The notes beneath the pieces were generated by a model. It did no database searches. It was not told the origin of the DNA and saw only the letters and a list, made by a program, of their open reading frames with translations. A stretch of 64,000 nucleotides of DNA, from NCBI GenBank assembly GCA_905181815.1, contig CAJIZA010000001.1:186001-250000 (forward strand), in the 5' to 3' direction. Shown here one piece after another: positions 36,182-45,573 of the stretch. The DNA is from an uncultured Planktomarina sp. GTDB taxonomy: Bacteria > Pseudomonadota > Alphaproteobacteria > Rhodobacterales > Rhodobacteraceae. Position 1 is the first letter of the stretch. Each line of letters starts with the position of its first letter. A program made the position numbers and the translations under genes.

Positions 36182-37564
36182 TTATCCATACAACTTGTGC
36201 AGGATCCGCGCCCAGCTGCGGATGCCTTTGTGAAAGCTCCGCAGGTCGTATTTTTCATTAGGACTGTGAATCGCGTCATTGTCTCGCCCAAAGCCAATCA
36301 ACATCGCATCCATCCCAAGAATTGATTTGAAATGCCCGGCGATGGGGATCGACCCGCCGCATCCAACAAATGCCGCCGGATTGGGCCATTCATCGGAGAG
36401 CGCAGCGCGGGCGGCGCCAAAGGCCGGGTTGTCGGTGGACATTTCAGACCCGGCGGAGGCGCCATGGGGTTTGAAGGTGACGCTGCAATCGGCGGGCAGG
36501 AGGGCGCCCACCATTGCGCGGAAGTTCTTGCGGATCACATGAGGCTCCTGCTGGCCAACCAATCGAAATGAAATTTTTGCATGGGCTTGGCTTGGCAAAA
36601 CAGTTTTGAAACCTGCACCGGTATAGCCGCTCCAAATGCCATTGACCTCACAGGTGGGGCGCGACCAAACCATTTCCAGTGCGCTGCGCCCTTGTTCGCC
36701 GGCCAGATCAGACAGATCCACCTGTCCTAGAAATCCTTCTTGGTCGAAGTTGAGCCCCTCCCATTGCGCGGCGATCTCAGGGGGCAGCTCTGGCACGCCA
36801 TCATAAAATCCCGGGACAGTAATGCGGCCTTGGTCGTCATGCAGAGCCGCGATGATCTTTGTCAATACTCGGGCAGGGTTCATCGCCGGCCCGCCATACA
36901 TGCCGGAGTGAAGATCTTTGGACGGGCCTGTTATGGTCAATTCCTCGCCCAAAAGTCCCCGCAGGCGCGTGACAATACCCGGGGTGTGATCGCCGAACAG
37001 GTGCGTGTCACAAACCATCGCAACATCTGCAGTTAACTCTTCCGCATTGTCATGCATGAAGGGCACCAATGATGGGGAGCCTGACTCCTCTTCGCCTTCA
37101 AAAAATAGGCTGATTTTACCGGGCAGGGTGCCATGCACTGCCTTCCAAGCGCGGCAAGCCTCGACGAAGGTCATCAGTTGGCCTTTATCATCTGACGCGC
37201 CGCGGGCGAGGATCACCGGCCCAAGGTCGCCCTGTGCCAAAGTGGGTTCGAAGGGCGAACGGTCCCATAGATCAAGCGGATCCACCGGCTGTACGTCGTA
37301 ATGTCCATAAAACAAAACATGTGGCCCTTCAGAGCCGGCATGGGCAATGACCATAGGATGACCCGGCGTGGCACGCTTGCTGGCGTCAAAGCCAATGGAC
37401 TTAAGATCCTCAACTAACCAATCGGCGGCTTTGTCACAGTCTCGACGATAAGCCGGATCCGTTGAGATACTTGGAATACGAAGTAATTTGAAGAGATGCT
37501 CGGTTGTCTGGTCGATGTGAGCGTCGATGTGAGCTAAAACGAGGTCGAGCAGAGCTGCAGACAT
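36182..37564 (-). CDS. M20-family dipeptidase
   Basis: A probable cytoplasmic zinc dipeptidase of 460 residues (CNDP/PepV-like group). The N-terminal catalytic domain has HLFKLLRIPSISTDPAYR, the first metal His-Asp in LFYGHYDVQPVDP, GASDDKGQLMTFVEACRAW with the bridging Asp, SLFFEGEEESGSPSL with the catalytic Glu pair, and MVCDTHLFGD. A lid domain (about 200-350) with DLHSGMYGGPAMNPA follows, and the last metal ligand is the His near the end (DAIHSPNEKYDL). It lies alone, with 50 bases to the tRNA-Asp pair. Confidence 0.93.
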   Translation of the reverse strand: MSAALLDLVLAHIDAHIDQTTEHLFKLLRIPSISTDPAYRRDCDKAADWLVEDLKSIGFDASKRATPGHPMVIAHAGSEGPHVLFYGHYDVQPVDPLDLWDRSPFEPTLAQGDLGPVILARGASDDKGQLMTFVEACRAWKAVHGTLPGKISLFFEGEEESGSPSLVPFMHDNAEELTADVAMVCDTHLFGDHTPGIVTRLRGLLGEELTITGPSKDLHSGMYGGPAMNPARVLTKIIAALHDDQGRITVPGFYDGVPELPPEIAAQWEGLNFDQEGFLGQVDLSDLAGEQGRSALEMVWSRPTCEVNGIWSGYTGAGFKTVLPSQAHAKISFRLVGQQEPHVIRKNFRAMVGALLPADCSVTFKPHGASAGSEMSTDNPAFGAARAALSDEWPNPAAFVGCGGSIPIAGHFKSILGMDAMLIGFGRDNDAIHSPNEKYDLRSFHKGIRSWARILHKLYG

Positions 37565-37848
37565 GGTGCCTCCAAACAGATTAGTAATGCGAATCTCCTG
37601 CTGATTGGTTAGGTATTGGCGCAGTTAGTCAAACAAAAATATGGGGTATTTTGGATCGGGTTACGGTAGTGTCGAAGGTGTTACCCGATGAAAATGTATA
37701 TTCCATAGGAAAAAAGGTGGCTAAACCTCGCTTATTGAAACAAATTATAGGCAGAAGCTCTATATTTTTTTCGCTGATATGATATGAATGTCTTATCCAT
37801 CCGGAGGCCATTGGGCGCGCCCGGGGGTAAAATGCGCAGGGCAGCTCC

Positions 37849-39081
37849 ATGATTGGCCGTAAGTCATCACGCCTAAAGAACATTAAAAAACCGTTTAAGC
37901 TTAAAGGCTTTGACGATTTTGAAGTGACTCTTGGAGATGCGATGCGTGGGGAGCGTGCGACGCGCGGTAAGTCTCTTATGGACGTGCAACATGACCTCAG
38001 AATCAAGGCCGCATACATTGCTGGAGTGGAAGATTGCGACCCTTCCGTGTTTGAAACGCCGGGATTTATCTCTGGCTATGTGCGGTCCTATGCGAAATAT
38101 CTCGGTATGGATCCGGAAGCCGCTTTTGAAATGTTTTGTAACGAAAGCGGATTTGAATCTATCCACGGCATGTCGGCGCGTGCCCTGCCCACGCGGCTGA
38201 GCCGCGAAGATCGCCTGGCCGCCTCTATTACACGCCGGCCCGCCGGGGTAATCGCCAGCACGACTCCATTTTTGCCGCCGAAAGAAAGTTTTTTCAACCG
38301 GGTCGATGTGCGGGCTTTTGTATCTTCTGCCGTGCTGATGCTTTTGCTCGGTGGGCTGGGGTATGGGGCCTATTCGGTTGTGCAAAAAATCCAGCAAGTG
38401 CAAATGGTCCCGGTTGAACAGGCGCCATTGGTGGCCTCTGATCTGGATCCTCTGCGGCCACGGAAGGCAGCCTCTCTCGAGTCTTCCGTTCAAAATGCGC
38501 AAAGCGTCGATATTTATAGCCGTATCTATCAACCGCAGGCCCTAGACGTCCCGGTTGTGGTGCCGCGGGATGGCCCAATCGCCAATATCGATCCAGACCA
38601 ACGTGGCGCTTTCGTGGCGCAAGAGCAGCCAATGGTCACCACTTTTGTTGATGAGAGCATAGATGATATTCTGGCTGATATCGTCAGTCCCGCGCCAGAG
38701 CTGGAATCTAAAGCGGCGCTACAAGTGGTCGAGAGTTTCCCCGCTCTGGTGCAGCTAGTCTCGTCACAAGGCGTTTGGTTACGGGTCAAAGATGCCGAAG
38801 GGTCGATTATTTTTGAGCGCATCATGGATGCGCGCACGCCCTATGAGGTGCCGCTCAACGATCCGCCGGCTGTGATTGAACGGGCGGGCAATGCAAGCGC
38901 GTTGTTCTTTTTGGTGAATGGTGCGCTCTATGGCCCTGCCGGGGGCACTGGGCGTGTGGCGAAAAATATTGAACTCTCCGGTGAAAACTTGACTAAAAGC
39001 TATGAGCTTTACGCTCCGCAGGATCAATCGCCGCTTTATAGTTTCCTCCTTGAGCTTGAAACTGACCGCGTCAAACCTTAG
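37849..39081 (+). CDS. RodZ-like membrane protein (HTH_25 plus DUF4115)
   Basis: A bitopic membrane protein of 410 residues, probably linking the MreB cytoskeleton to the envelope as RodZ does. A cytoplasmic helix-turn-helix (about 27-100: LGDAMRGERATRGKSLMDVQ, then KAAYIAGVEDCDPSVFETPG) is followed by a basic linker, one membrane helix (about 151-172, VRAFVSSAVLMLLLGGLGYG), a long acidic/proline-rich spacer and a periplasmic DUF4115 domain (about 300-380, LVQLVSSQGVWLRVKDAEG). It lies 36 bases upstream of ispG, the usual pairing in alphaproteobacteria. The 284-bp region upstream (37565-37848) shows no other gene. Confidence 0.87.
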   Translation: MIGRKSSRLKNIKKPFKLKGFDDFEVTLGDAMRGERATRGKSLMDVQHDLRIKAAYIAGVEDCDPSVFETPGFISGYVRSYAKYLGMDPEAAFEMFCNESGFESIHGMSARALPTRLSREDRLAASITRRPAGVIASTTPFLPPKESFFNRVDVRAFVSSAVLMLLLGGLGYGAYSVVQKIQQVQMVPVEQAPLVASDLDPLRPRKAASLESSVQNAQSVDIYSRIYQPQALDVPVVVPRDGPIANIDPDQRGAFVAQEQPMVTTFVDESIDDILADIVSPAPELESKAALQVVESFPALVQLVSSQGVWLRVKDAEGSIIFERIMDARTPYEVPLNDPPAVIERAGNASALFFLVNGALYGPAGGTGRVAKNIELSGENLTKSYELYAPQDQSPLYSFLLELETDRVKP

Positions 39082-39117
39082 CCATAAGGCAACAACCTTA
39101 ACCCGTGAAAGTGTCGC

Positions 39118-40251
39118 ATGTCTCTCAATCATATTCGCCCGTGGCGTAACATTTACCGCCGCAAAAGTAGGCAGATCATGGTTGGCTCGGTTCCGGTGGG
39201 CGGGGACGCGCCCATTACGGTCCAGACAATGACTAATACGCTGACCACTGATGTGGCTGCAACCATTGCGCAGATCCAAGCCTGCGCGGATGCAGGCGCG
39301 GATATTGTGCGGGTCTCTGTACCCGATGAGGCCTCCTCCAAAGCGCTGAAGGAAATTGTGCGTGAGAGCCCGGTTCCGATCGTGGCAGACATCCATTTTC
39401 ACTATAAACGCGGCATAGAGGCCGCCGAGGCTGGTGCGGCCTGCCTGCGAATCAACCCGGGCAATATTGGCAGCCAAGAGCGTGTGCGCGAGGTGATCAA
39501 AGCGGCTCGCGATTTTGGCTGCTCAATGCGGATCGGCGTGAATGCCGGCTCGCTTGAAAAACATTTGCTCGACAAATACGGTGAGCCTTGCCCCGATGCG
39601 ATGGTGGAAAGTGGTCTCGAGCATATTAAAATTCTGCAAGATAATAATTTCAATGAATTTAAAATAAGTGTCAAGGCTAGCGATGTCTTCATGGCTGCAG
39701 CGGCCTACCAAGCGTTGGCGGAGGCCACTGATGCGCCGATCCATCTTGGGATCACCGAAGCTGGTGGCTTGATGTCAGGCACGATCAAATCCGCAATCGG
39801 ACTGGGAAATCTGCTCTGGATGGGCATTGGCGATACGATCCGCGTCAGCCTCTCGGCCGATCCCGTGGAAGAGGTGAAGGTCGGCTATGATATCCTGAAA
39901 TCACTTGGCCTGCGCCATCGTGGGGTGAATATAATTTCTTGCCCAAGCTGCGCGCGTCAGGGTTTCGACGTGATCAAAACAGTTGAGACTTTGGAGCGCC
40001 GGCTTGAGCATATTAAAACCCCCATGTCCCTCTCGATCATCGGCTGCGTGGTGAATGGTCCGGGAGAGGCCTTGATGACCGATGTGGGCTTCACTGGCGG
40101 TGGTAATGGTGCTGGCATGGTCTATTTAGCCGGACAGCAAAGCCATAAATTGTCAAATGACGAGATGGTCGAGCATATTGTCAGCCAAGTGGAGACCCGT
40201 GCGGCACAGCTGGAGCTTGAAACGGCCGCGGCGGAGACTTTGGCCGGTTAA
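39118..40251 (+). CDS. ispG: 4-hydroxy-3-methylbut-2-enyl diphosphate synthase
   Basis: It converts MEcPP to HMBPP in the MEP isoprenoid pathway, using flavodoxin or ferredoxin. The 377-residue protein has an N-terminal TIM barrel ([17 protein letters not shown], then [39 protein letters not shown]) and a C-terminal 4Fe-4S domain with [13 protein letters not shown] and [17 protein letters not shown] (Cys residues plus the Glu ligand). It is cotranscribed with the rodZ-like gene. Its stop overlaps the convergent M48 gene by 4 bases. Confidence 0.98.
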   Translation: MSLNHIRPWRNIYRRKSRQIMVGSVPVGGDAPITVQTMTNTLTTDVAATIAQIQACADAGADIVRVSVPDEASSKALKEIVRESPVPIVADIHFHYKRGIEAAEAGAACLRINPGNIGSQERVREVIKAARDFGCSMRIGVNAGSLEKHLLDKYGEPCPDAMVESGLEHIKILQDNNFNEFKISVKASDVFMAAAAYQALAEATDAPIHLGITEAGGLMSGTIKSAIGLGNLLWMGIGDTIRVSLSADPVEEVKVGYDILKSLGLRHRGVNIISCPSCARQGFDVIKTVETLERRLEHIKTPMSLSIIGCVVNGPGEALMTDVGFTGGGNGAGMVYLAGQQSHKLSNDEMVEHIVSQVETRAAQLELETAAAETLAG

Positions 40252-41561
40252 GGCGTTTTTACTGCGTCCAAAATATCCTGCGCTCTTTGCCATGCCGCCG
40301 AGCCGCGCGGCAGAAGGCCTTCTGCCCGTTTGGCCTGTATGGCAGCATTTTTCATATTGCCTTTCAATGCATAGCGCTCTGCAATGGCCAAAACGGCCTG
40401 TCCCTGCTGGCCGCTGCGTGCATAGGCCGTGCCGATATCGCGTAAAATTCGTGCATCTCGACTGTCGAGGTTGCGGGCCTTTTGCAAAATTTTTAGAGCT
40501 TGCGTATTTGAATTTTTAATATTTCGCGCAAGGAGGGATCGTCCATAGCCTCCTAAAATAAGCGCATTGCTGGGCGCCAGATCGGCGGCGCTGGCATAGG
40601 CTTTTGTTGCAGTTGAAAATTTGCGGCTTTCCAACAGGATTTGTCCTTGTAGCTCGCGGTAAAATGCGTCGTTCGGATGGGTTGCGATCAGTTGGGCCAT
40701 GGTCTTTTGCGCCGAGCTGCTGCGGCCGCTGCGGTGCTCGGCTATGGCTCTGCGCATCAGATCCACGTCTGAACTGCCGGTCGCGCGCCGCATGGTCCAT
40801 TGAGGCGCCCGCAGAAAGCCTGATAACTTACCTTGGATGCGCGAAAACCAATAGGCCTGTGCGGCATCTGGCAGATATGAGGTCGCATTTGCCGCATAGG
40901 CATTAACTATGCGAATGCGGTCCCGGTTGAGCGGATGGCTGCGCGTATAGGGATCTTGATATTCCTCGCTCAGGTTAGACTGACCGATGAAGAGTTCAAA
41001 GACTTCGGCCATTGCAACGGGGTCAATTTTGGCTGCATTCATGAATCTCAATGCCGATTGATCTGCCGCGGATTCTTCAATTCGGTTATGCGCAAGCAAG
41101 ATACGATTTACCGATCCAGTTGTGCCTAGGGCTAGTCCGAGACCCGCATCTGTATGCCCAGCTCCAACCGCTGCGGCTGCAACCAATACGCCGAAGGAAG
41201 TGGCCATTTTGGCCCGTCTGGCATTGGCGAGGCGCCGCGAAATATGTCCATTGCTTATATGCGCCGCCTCATGGGCGATCACTGATTGCAACTGTGCGGC
41301 ACTTTTCAGTTTAAGCACAAGTCCGGCATGTAAAAAGATGTGTGTGTGATCAATGACAAAGGCATTCAAGCCCATGTCATTGACGACCCAAACCTTCACA
41401 CTGTCACTTTTGAGTTTTGCAGCGCGAAGGATTGGGGCGGCCAGCTGTTGCAGCCCGTGTTCGATATCTGGATCGCGTAGCAGGCTGATGCTATGGGCTA
41501 TAGAGGCGTTGAGGGCACAAAAAACGGCGAGAAAAATTACTTTTAAATAGGTCTTGAACAT
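40248..41561 (-). CDS. M48 metalloprotease with TPR tail, BepA-like
   Basis: A predicted periplasmic zinc protease/chaperone of 437 residues that may act in outer-membrane protein quality control, as BepA does in E. coli. A signal peptide ([20 protein letters not shown]) precedes the protease domain, with [20 protein letters not shown], the zinc motif [18 protein letters not shown], and the third ligand Glu in [17 protein letters not shown]. The C-terminal half has TPR-type helices ([20 protein letters not shown]). I start at 41561 because GAGGACC is upstream and the signal peptide begins there; the frame to 41756 overlaps the divergent aminotransferase gene. Confidence 0.92.
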   Translation of the reverse strand: MFKTYLKVIFLAVFCALNASIAHSISLLRDPDIEHGLQQLAAPILRAAKLKSDSVKVWVVNDMGLNAFVIDHTHIFLHAGLVLKLKSAAQLQSVIAHEAAHISNGHISRRLANARRAKMATSFGVLVAAAAVGAGHTDAGLGLALGTTGSVNRILLAHNRIEESAADQSALRFMNAAKIDPVAMAEVFELFIGQSNLSEEYQDPYTRSHPLNRDRIRIVNAYAANATSYLPDAAQAYWFSRIQGKLSGFLRAPQWTMRRATGSSDVDLMRRAIAEHRSGRSSSAQKTMAQLIATHPNDAFYRELQGQILLESRKFSTATKAYASAADLAPSNALILGGYGRSLLARNIKNSNTQALKILQKARNLDSRDARILRDIGTAYARSGQQGQAVLAIAERYALKGNMKNAAIQAKRAEGLLPRGSAAWQRAQDILDAVKTP

Positions 41562-41609
41562 GTATCGGTCCTCGGGCCATCTAATAAAGCGTTTGCGAAA
41601 GGAAAAGGC

Positions 41610-42758
41610 ATGCCATTGTCGAAACGGAGTAAAGTCGATCCTTTCATTGTTATGGACGTAATGGAAGCGGCCCGTGCCGCTGAGGCGAAAGGTCGCCGAA
41701 TTGTGCATATGGAAGTGGGGCAACCGAGCACATCGGCGCCTCTTGAGGCCCGGCAAGCCGTTGCTGCTGCGCTGCCACTTGATGCGATGGGCTATACGGT
41801 GGCCCTTGGGTTGCCGGAGCTGCGCGCCGAAATCGCAGCGCTTTATAAACGTTGGTATGATGTGGATTTGGATCCGGCGCGGGTCGTTGTGACCTCTGGC
41901 TCATCCGCCGGTTTTCTTCTGGCGTTCACCGCATTGTTCGATCCCTGCGCAAGGGTCGGAGTGGCGGCTCCTGGCTATCCCTCCTACCGGCAAATATTGA
42001 AGGCACTGGCGCTCACCGCTGTGGATATTCCAACTCACGCCAGTCAAGGCCATCAGTTGCAGGTTGCTGATTTGCAAAATCAACAGCTCGATGGGTTGCT
42101 GGTCGCCTCTCCAGGTAATCCCACGGGCACAATGATCGACAAGCCGAGTTTGGCAACTCTTGTAGATTTTGCGCAATCGCGAGACATCGGCTTTATATCA
42201 GATGAAATTTACCACGGTATTGAATACGACAAAAAAGCCGTTACGGCGCTTGAGATCACGGATCGGGGCTATGTGATCAACTCATTTTCGAAATATTTCT
42301 CGATGACCGGTTGGCGCATTGGGTGGCTGGTGGTGCCGGAAGACCATCTGCGCAGTATTGAGCGTTTGGCGCAAAATATGTTCATCTGCCCGCCGCATGT
42401 CAGTCAGCTGGCGGCTCTAGCGGCCCTGCAAAGTCATGACGAAATGCAGCAAAATCTGGCAGTCTACCGTGAAAACCGCCGTTTGATGCTGCAAGGCCTG
42501 CCAGAGGCGGGGTTAACGCAGATCGCGCCGCCAGATGGGGCGTTCTATATCTATGCTGATATTTCTGAGTTTGGCGTCGATAGTCGAAGGTTCGCGGCTG
42601 AAGTCTTGCAAGAGGTGGGGGTGGCTCTTACGCCGGGCCTGGATTTCGATCCTATTCGGGGTGGGCACACAATTCGGCTGTCCTATGCACAAGCTACAGG
42701 GGAAATCATTGAGGGGCTGCGGCGACTGAAGCGCTTTATGCAGGATCGATATCTTTAA
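41610..42758 (+). CDS. PLP-dependent aminotransferase, class I/II
   Basis: An amino-acid aminotransferase of 382 residues, fold type I. It shows VGQPSTSAPLEARQAV, the PLP-contact loop TSGSSAGFLLAF, SPGNPTGTMIDK with the cofactor Asn, ISDEIYHGIEY with Asp and Tyr, and the PLP-binding lysine in NSFSKYFSMTGWRIGWLV; the substrate-carboxylate Arg is in GHTIRLSYA. AAAGGA lies before the ATG. The substrate is not clear from sequence (aspartate/alanine-type enzymes look alike). Divergent from the M48 gene across 48 bases. Confidence 0.9.
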   Translation: MPLSKRSKVDPFIVMDVMEAARAAEAKGRRIVHMEVGQPSTSAPLEARQAVAAALPLDAMGYTVALGLPELRAEIAALYKRWYDVDLDPARVVVTSGSSAGFLLAFTALFDPCARVGVAAPGYPSYRQILKALALTAVDIPTHASQGHQLQVADLQNQQLDGLLVASPGNPTGTMIDKPSLATLVDFAQSRDIGFISDEIYHGIEYDKKAVTALEITDRGYVINSFSKYFSMTGWRIGWLVVPEDHLRSIERLAQNMFICPPHVSQLAALAALQSHDEMQQNLAVYRENRRLMLQGLPEAGLTQIAPPDGAFYIYADISEFGVDSRRFAAEVLQEVGVALTPGLDFDPIRGGHTIRLSYAQATGEIIEGLRRLKRFMQDRYL

Positions 42759-42893
42759 AATTTCAGCAAGATTTGGCCTGCATCTGGGTTATTGCTCAAT
42801 TTAAGCCGCGCTGCACGTGCATTTGGCGCAATCGTGTTTTGACCTGAGCCAGCGCACCGCCTATAGAGACGCGAAACACGGAGCCAAAATCTT

Positions 42894-44087
42894 ATGCCCA
42901 GCCTGAGCGCCCTCGGAAAATTTGTCACCAGGGCCTGCGCGCGCCTTGTGATGCTCTGCTTGCGCATCTTGGGGGCGATTTTCTCGTCGCTTACCCTTGC
43001 TGCGGTATTTGGCGCTGCGGTTTTGGGCGCGATTTTCGTGATTTATGGGCAAGGTTTGCCCAGTCACGATGAATTGGCCAGCTATCAACCGAAAACGATC
43101 AGTCGGATTTATTCGGGTGAGGGGCATATCATTGATGAATTTGCGATCGAACGGCGCCTTTTTGCATCGGCCGATGAGATACCAGATTTGGTGAAGGCCG
43201 CGTTTATTTCCGCAGAGGATAAGAATTTTTATAGCCATGCGGGCTATGATCCAGCTGGGATGGCCGCAGCCTTGCGCGACGCGATTGTCTCGCGCGGGGC
43301 CAATTTGCGCGGCGCGTCGACCATCACGCAACAGGTGATGAAAAACTTCCTGCTGGATGGGTCCCGCTCTGCCGAACGCAAAATTAAAGAGCTGATATTA
43401 GCCACGCGAATTGAAGGTACTTTGGATAAAGAAGGTATTTTAGAGCTCTATCTGAATGAGATTTTTTTGGGGCAAAATTCATTTGGTGCCGCGGCGGCAG
43501 CGCAGACCTATTTCAACAAATCCCTCGAAGTTCTTTTACCTGAGGAGGTCGCCTATTTGGCGACATTGCCCAAGGCGCCATCGAAGTACCATCCGGTGCG
43601 CCAGCGGAAGCGGGCCACAGCGCGGCGCAATTTTGTGTTGCGTGAGATGAATGAAAACGGGTTCTTGTCGGATTTTGAGTATGAGATGGCCCGCAAAAAA
43701 CCTCTCAAGACCGTTCAAAGTGGCGATTTTGCCAGCTTTCGCAGCAGCCTGCCTGGGCGGGATTACCCCACCGATGAAATACGCCGTCAACTGACCCGCG
43801 ACTTTGGTACGGCTGAATTTTTCACTGGCGGTTATTCTGTTCGCGCGACGATTGATCCGACATTGCAACAGGTGGCAGCGCAAAGCTTGCGGCTGGGGCT
43901 TGAAGATTATGACCGGGCGCAGGGGATCTATCATGGTACAGGTCAGGTGATCGCTACCGAGCAACTGGGGGATTGGCGCGCCGCGCTGAGCAAGGTTGAG
44001 GTGGCGCGGGACATTGTGATAAATCAGCTTTGGCATCCGGCCGGTTGTGTTGGAACTGATGAAAAACGATGCGCGCTTGGGTATTGA
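42894..44087 (+). CDS. mrcA: Penicillin-binding protein 1A, N-terminal part (frameshifted)
   Basis: This frame encodes the membrane anchor (about 22-50) and the glycosyltransferase (GT51) domain that polymerises lipid II: KAAFISAEDKNFYSHAGYDP with the catalytic Glu, GASTITQQVMKNFLL, ERKIKELILATRIE, LNEIFLGQNSFGAAAAA and PKAPSKYHPVR. After the PBP1A linker/OB region (to about residue 382), the frame ends in a non-family tail (GCVGTDEKRCALGY). The family sequence WHPA-VVLELM continues in the +1-shifted frame, so the gene is split by a single-base change near 44043. Alone this part would lack the transpeptidase. Confidence 0.9.
   Translation: MPSLSALGKFVTRACARLVMLCLRILGAIFSSLTLAAVFGAAVLGAIFVIYGQGLPSHDELASYQPKTISRIYSGEGHIIDEFAIERRLFASADEIPDLVKAAFISAEDKNFYSHAGYDPAGMAAALRDAIVSRGANLRGASTITQQVMKNFLLDGSRSAERKIKELILATRIEGTLDKEGILELYLNEIFLGQNSFGAAAAAQTYFNKSLEVLLPEEVAYLATLPKAPSKYHPVRQRKRATARRNFVLREMNENGFLSDFEYEMARKKPLKTVQSGDFASFRSSLPGRDYPTDEIRRQLTRDFGTAEFFTGGYSVRATIDPTLQQVAAQSLRLGLEDYDRAQGIYHGTGQVIATEQLGDWRAALSKVEVARDIVINQLWHPAGCVGTDEKRCALGY
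44037..44048 (+). other. Frameshift point in the PBP1A gene
   Basis: The sequence CCGGCCGGTTGTG gives WHPAGC in the first frame; removing one G (44043 or 44044) gives WHPAVVLELMKNDARLGI, which is the PBP1A reading and joins both parts in one 864-residue protein. The two frames overlap by 41 bases (44047-44087). A real mutation, an assembly or sequencing error, or a phase-variable G pair are all possible. Confidence 0.85.
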
Positions 44088-45489
44088 AGGGGTAGCGGGC
44101 GATGCTCACATCTTACTGGCCAGCGATGTAACTTGGGCGAAAAAGCAAAATAGCGATGGCATGATCAGCAAATCGGCGGCCAAGCGGGTCAAGGATTTGC
44201 TAACTGTTGGTGATGTGGTGTTGGTTTCGCCGGTTGTAAGCACCCAAGATGGGGTATTTGAAAATTGGTCACTGCGTCAGGTGCCAAAAATCCAAGGTGG
44301 GTTTGTGGCCATGGATGTGCATACTGGCCGGGTCATGGCGATGCAGGGCGGATTTTCTTATCAGCACTCCGTGTTCAACCGAGCCACGCAGGCTAAGCGC
44401 CAGCCAGGCTCTTCTTTCAAGCCTTTTGTCTATGCCGCTGCCCTCGACAGTGGCTATAGCCCGGCGACCATCGTAATTGACGCGCCGATTGAGGTCGACA
44501 CGCCGCAAGGGTTGTGGCGCCCCAAGAATTACTCGGATAAATTCTATGGTCCAACCCCGGTGCGTACGGGTATTGAGCAGTCCCGAAATCTCATGACAGT
44601 GCGTTTGGCTCAGGAATTGGGCATGCCAACGATTGCGCTTTATGCCGAGAAATTTGGGGTTTATGACAATATGAAGCCCTACCTTTCGGCCTCATTGGGG
44701 TCGGAAGAGACCACGCTTTACAAAATGGTGTCTGCCTATGCCATGTTCGCCAATGGCGGTGAGCGGGTGCAGCCCACGTTGGTGGACCGTGTGCAAGATC
44801 GGAACGGCAAAACAGTGTTTTTGCATGATCAACGCAGCTGTGATGATTGCCGAACCCCCAATCTGATGACGGGTCTCCTGCCCAAGATTACTTCAAACCG
44901 CGAGCGGGTGATGGATCCGGTAACGGCCTATCAATTGACCACGATGATGGAAGGGGTCGTTGAGCGTGGCACAGCCAGCCGGACGGTCAATCTCCCCGTG
45001 CCCGTCGCTGGAAAGACTGGAACCACCAATGAGGCAAAAGATGTTTGGTTCGTGGGCTTCACCAGCAATATTGCTGCGGGCTGTTATATGGGTATGGACC
45101 AGCCGCAGCCTTTGGGCCGCGGTGCTGGTGGTGGTGGGATGTGTGGGCCTGTGTTCAATCGCTTTATGGAAGTGGCGATTGAGCGCCATGGTGCCGGTGA
45201 ATTCACCTTGCCAGACAATGGCACCTTTATTAACATTAATCGCTTTACAGGCGCGCGGTTGCAAGAGGATGCAGAAGGGGATCACGTGGTCGCCGAATTT
45301 TTCCGCGATGGAAGCGAGCCGATTTTTGGTGTGGCTTTTGACGGGGGCTTTCAGGTCAGCAGCAATATGCCCATGTTCGCGGAAGGGGAGACCGAAGAGA
45401 TGCAACAGGTGATCACCTCCACCGGCAAGACGATCACTGTGGCGCCCCAGGCCTCCTTTGGCTCTTTGTCGTCCGGTGGGCTTTACTGA
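44047..45489 (+). CDS. mrcA: Penicillin-binding protein 1A, C-terminal part (transpeptidase)
   Basis: This frame holds the end of the PBP1A OB-like domain (VGDVVLVSPVVS) and the whole transpeptidase that cross-links peptidoglycan in the periplasm: active-site Ser in RQPGSSFKPFVYAAALDSG (S-x-x-K), the SRN triad in IEQSRNLMTVRLAQE, and VAGKTGTTNEAKDVWFVG (K-T-G). The tail after about residue 380 is family-typical and acidic. The ATG used by this frame (44047) is an internal Met of the true protein with no ribosome-binding site, so it is not an independent gene; it has no signal anchor of its own. Confidence 0.88.
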   Translation: MLELMKNDARLGIEGVAGDAHILLASDVTWAKKQNSDGMISKSAAKRVKDLLTVGDVVLVSPVVSTQDGVFENWSLRQVPKIQGGFVAMDVHTGRVMAMQGGFSYQHSVFNRATQAKRQPGSSFKPFVYAAALDSGYSPATIVIDAPIEVDTPQGLWRPKNYSDKFYGPTPVRTGIEQSRNLMTVRLAQELGMPTIALYAEKFGVYDNMKPYLSASLGSEETTLYKMVSAYAMFANGGERVQPTLVDRVQDRNGKTVFLHDQRSCDDCRTPNLMTGLLPKITSNRERVMDPVTAYQLTTMMEGVVERGTASRTVNLPVPVAGKTGTTNEAKDVWFVGFTSNIAAGCYMGMDQPQPLGRGAGGGGMCGPVFNRFMEVAIERHGAGEFTLPDNGTFININRFTGARLQEDAEGDHVVAEFFRDGSEPIFGVAFDGGFQVSSNMPMFAEGETEEMQQVITSTGKTITVAPQASFGSLSSGGLY

Positions 45490-45573
45490 CGAAAATCGGT
45501 TGTGGTGCTTGGCAATCGCTCCTGGCTTGGGTAGACCGATCCCATCTGAACTTCATAATCTGGTAGGTTTGAT

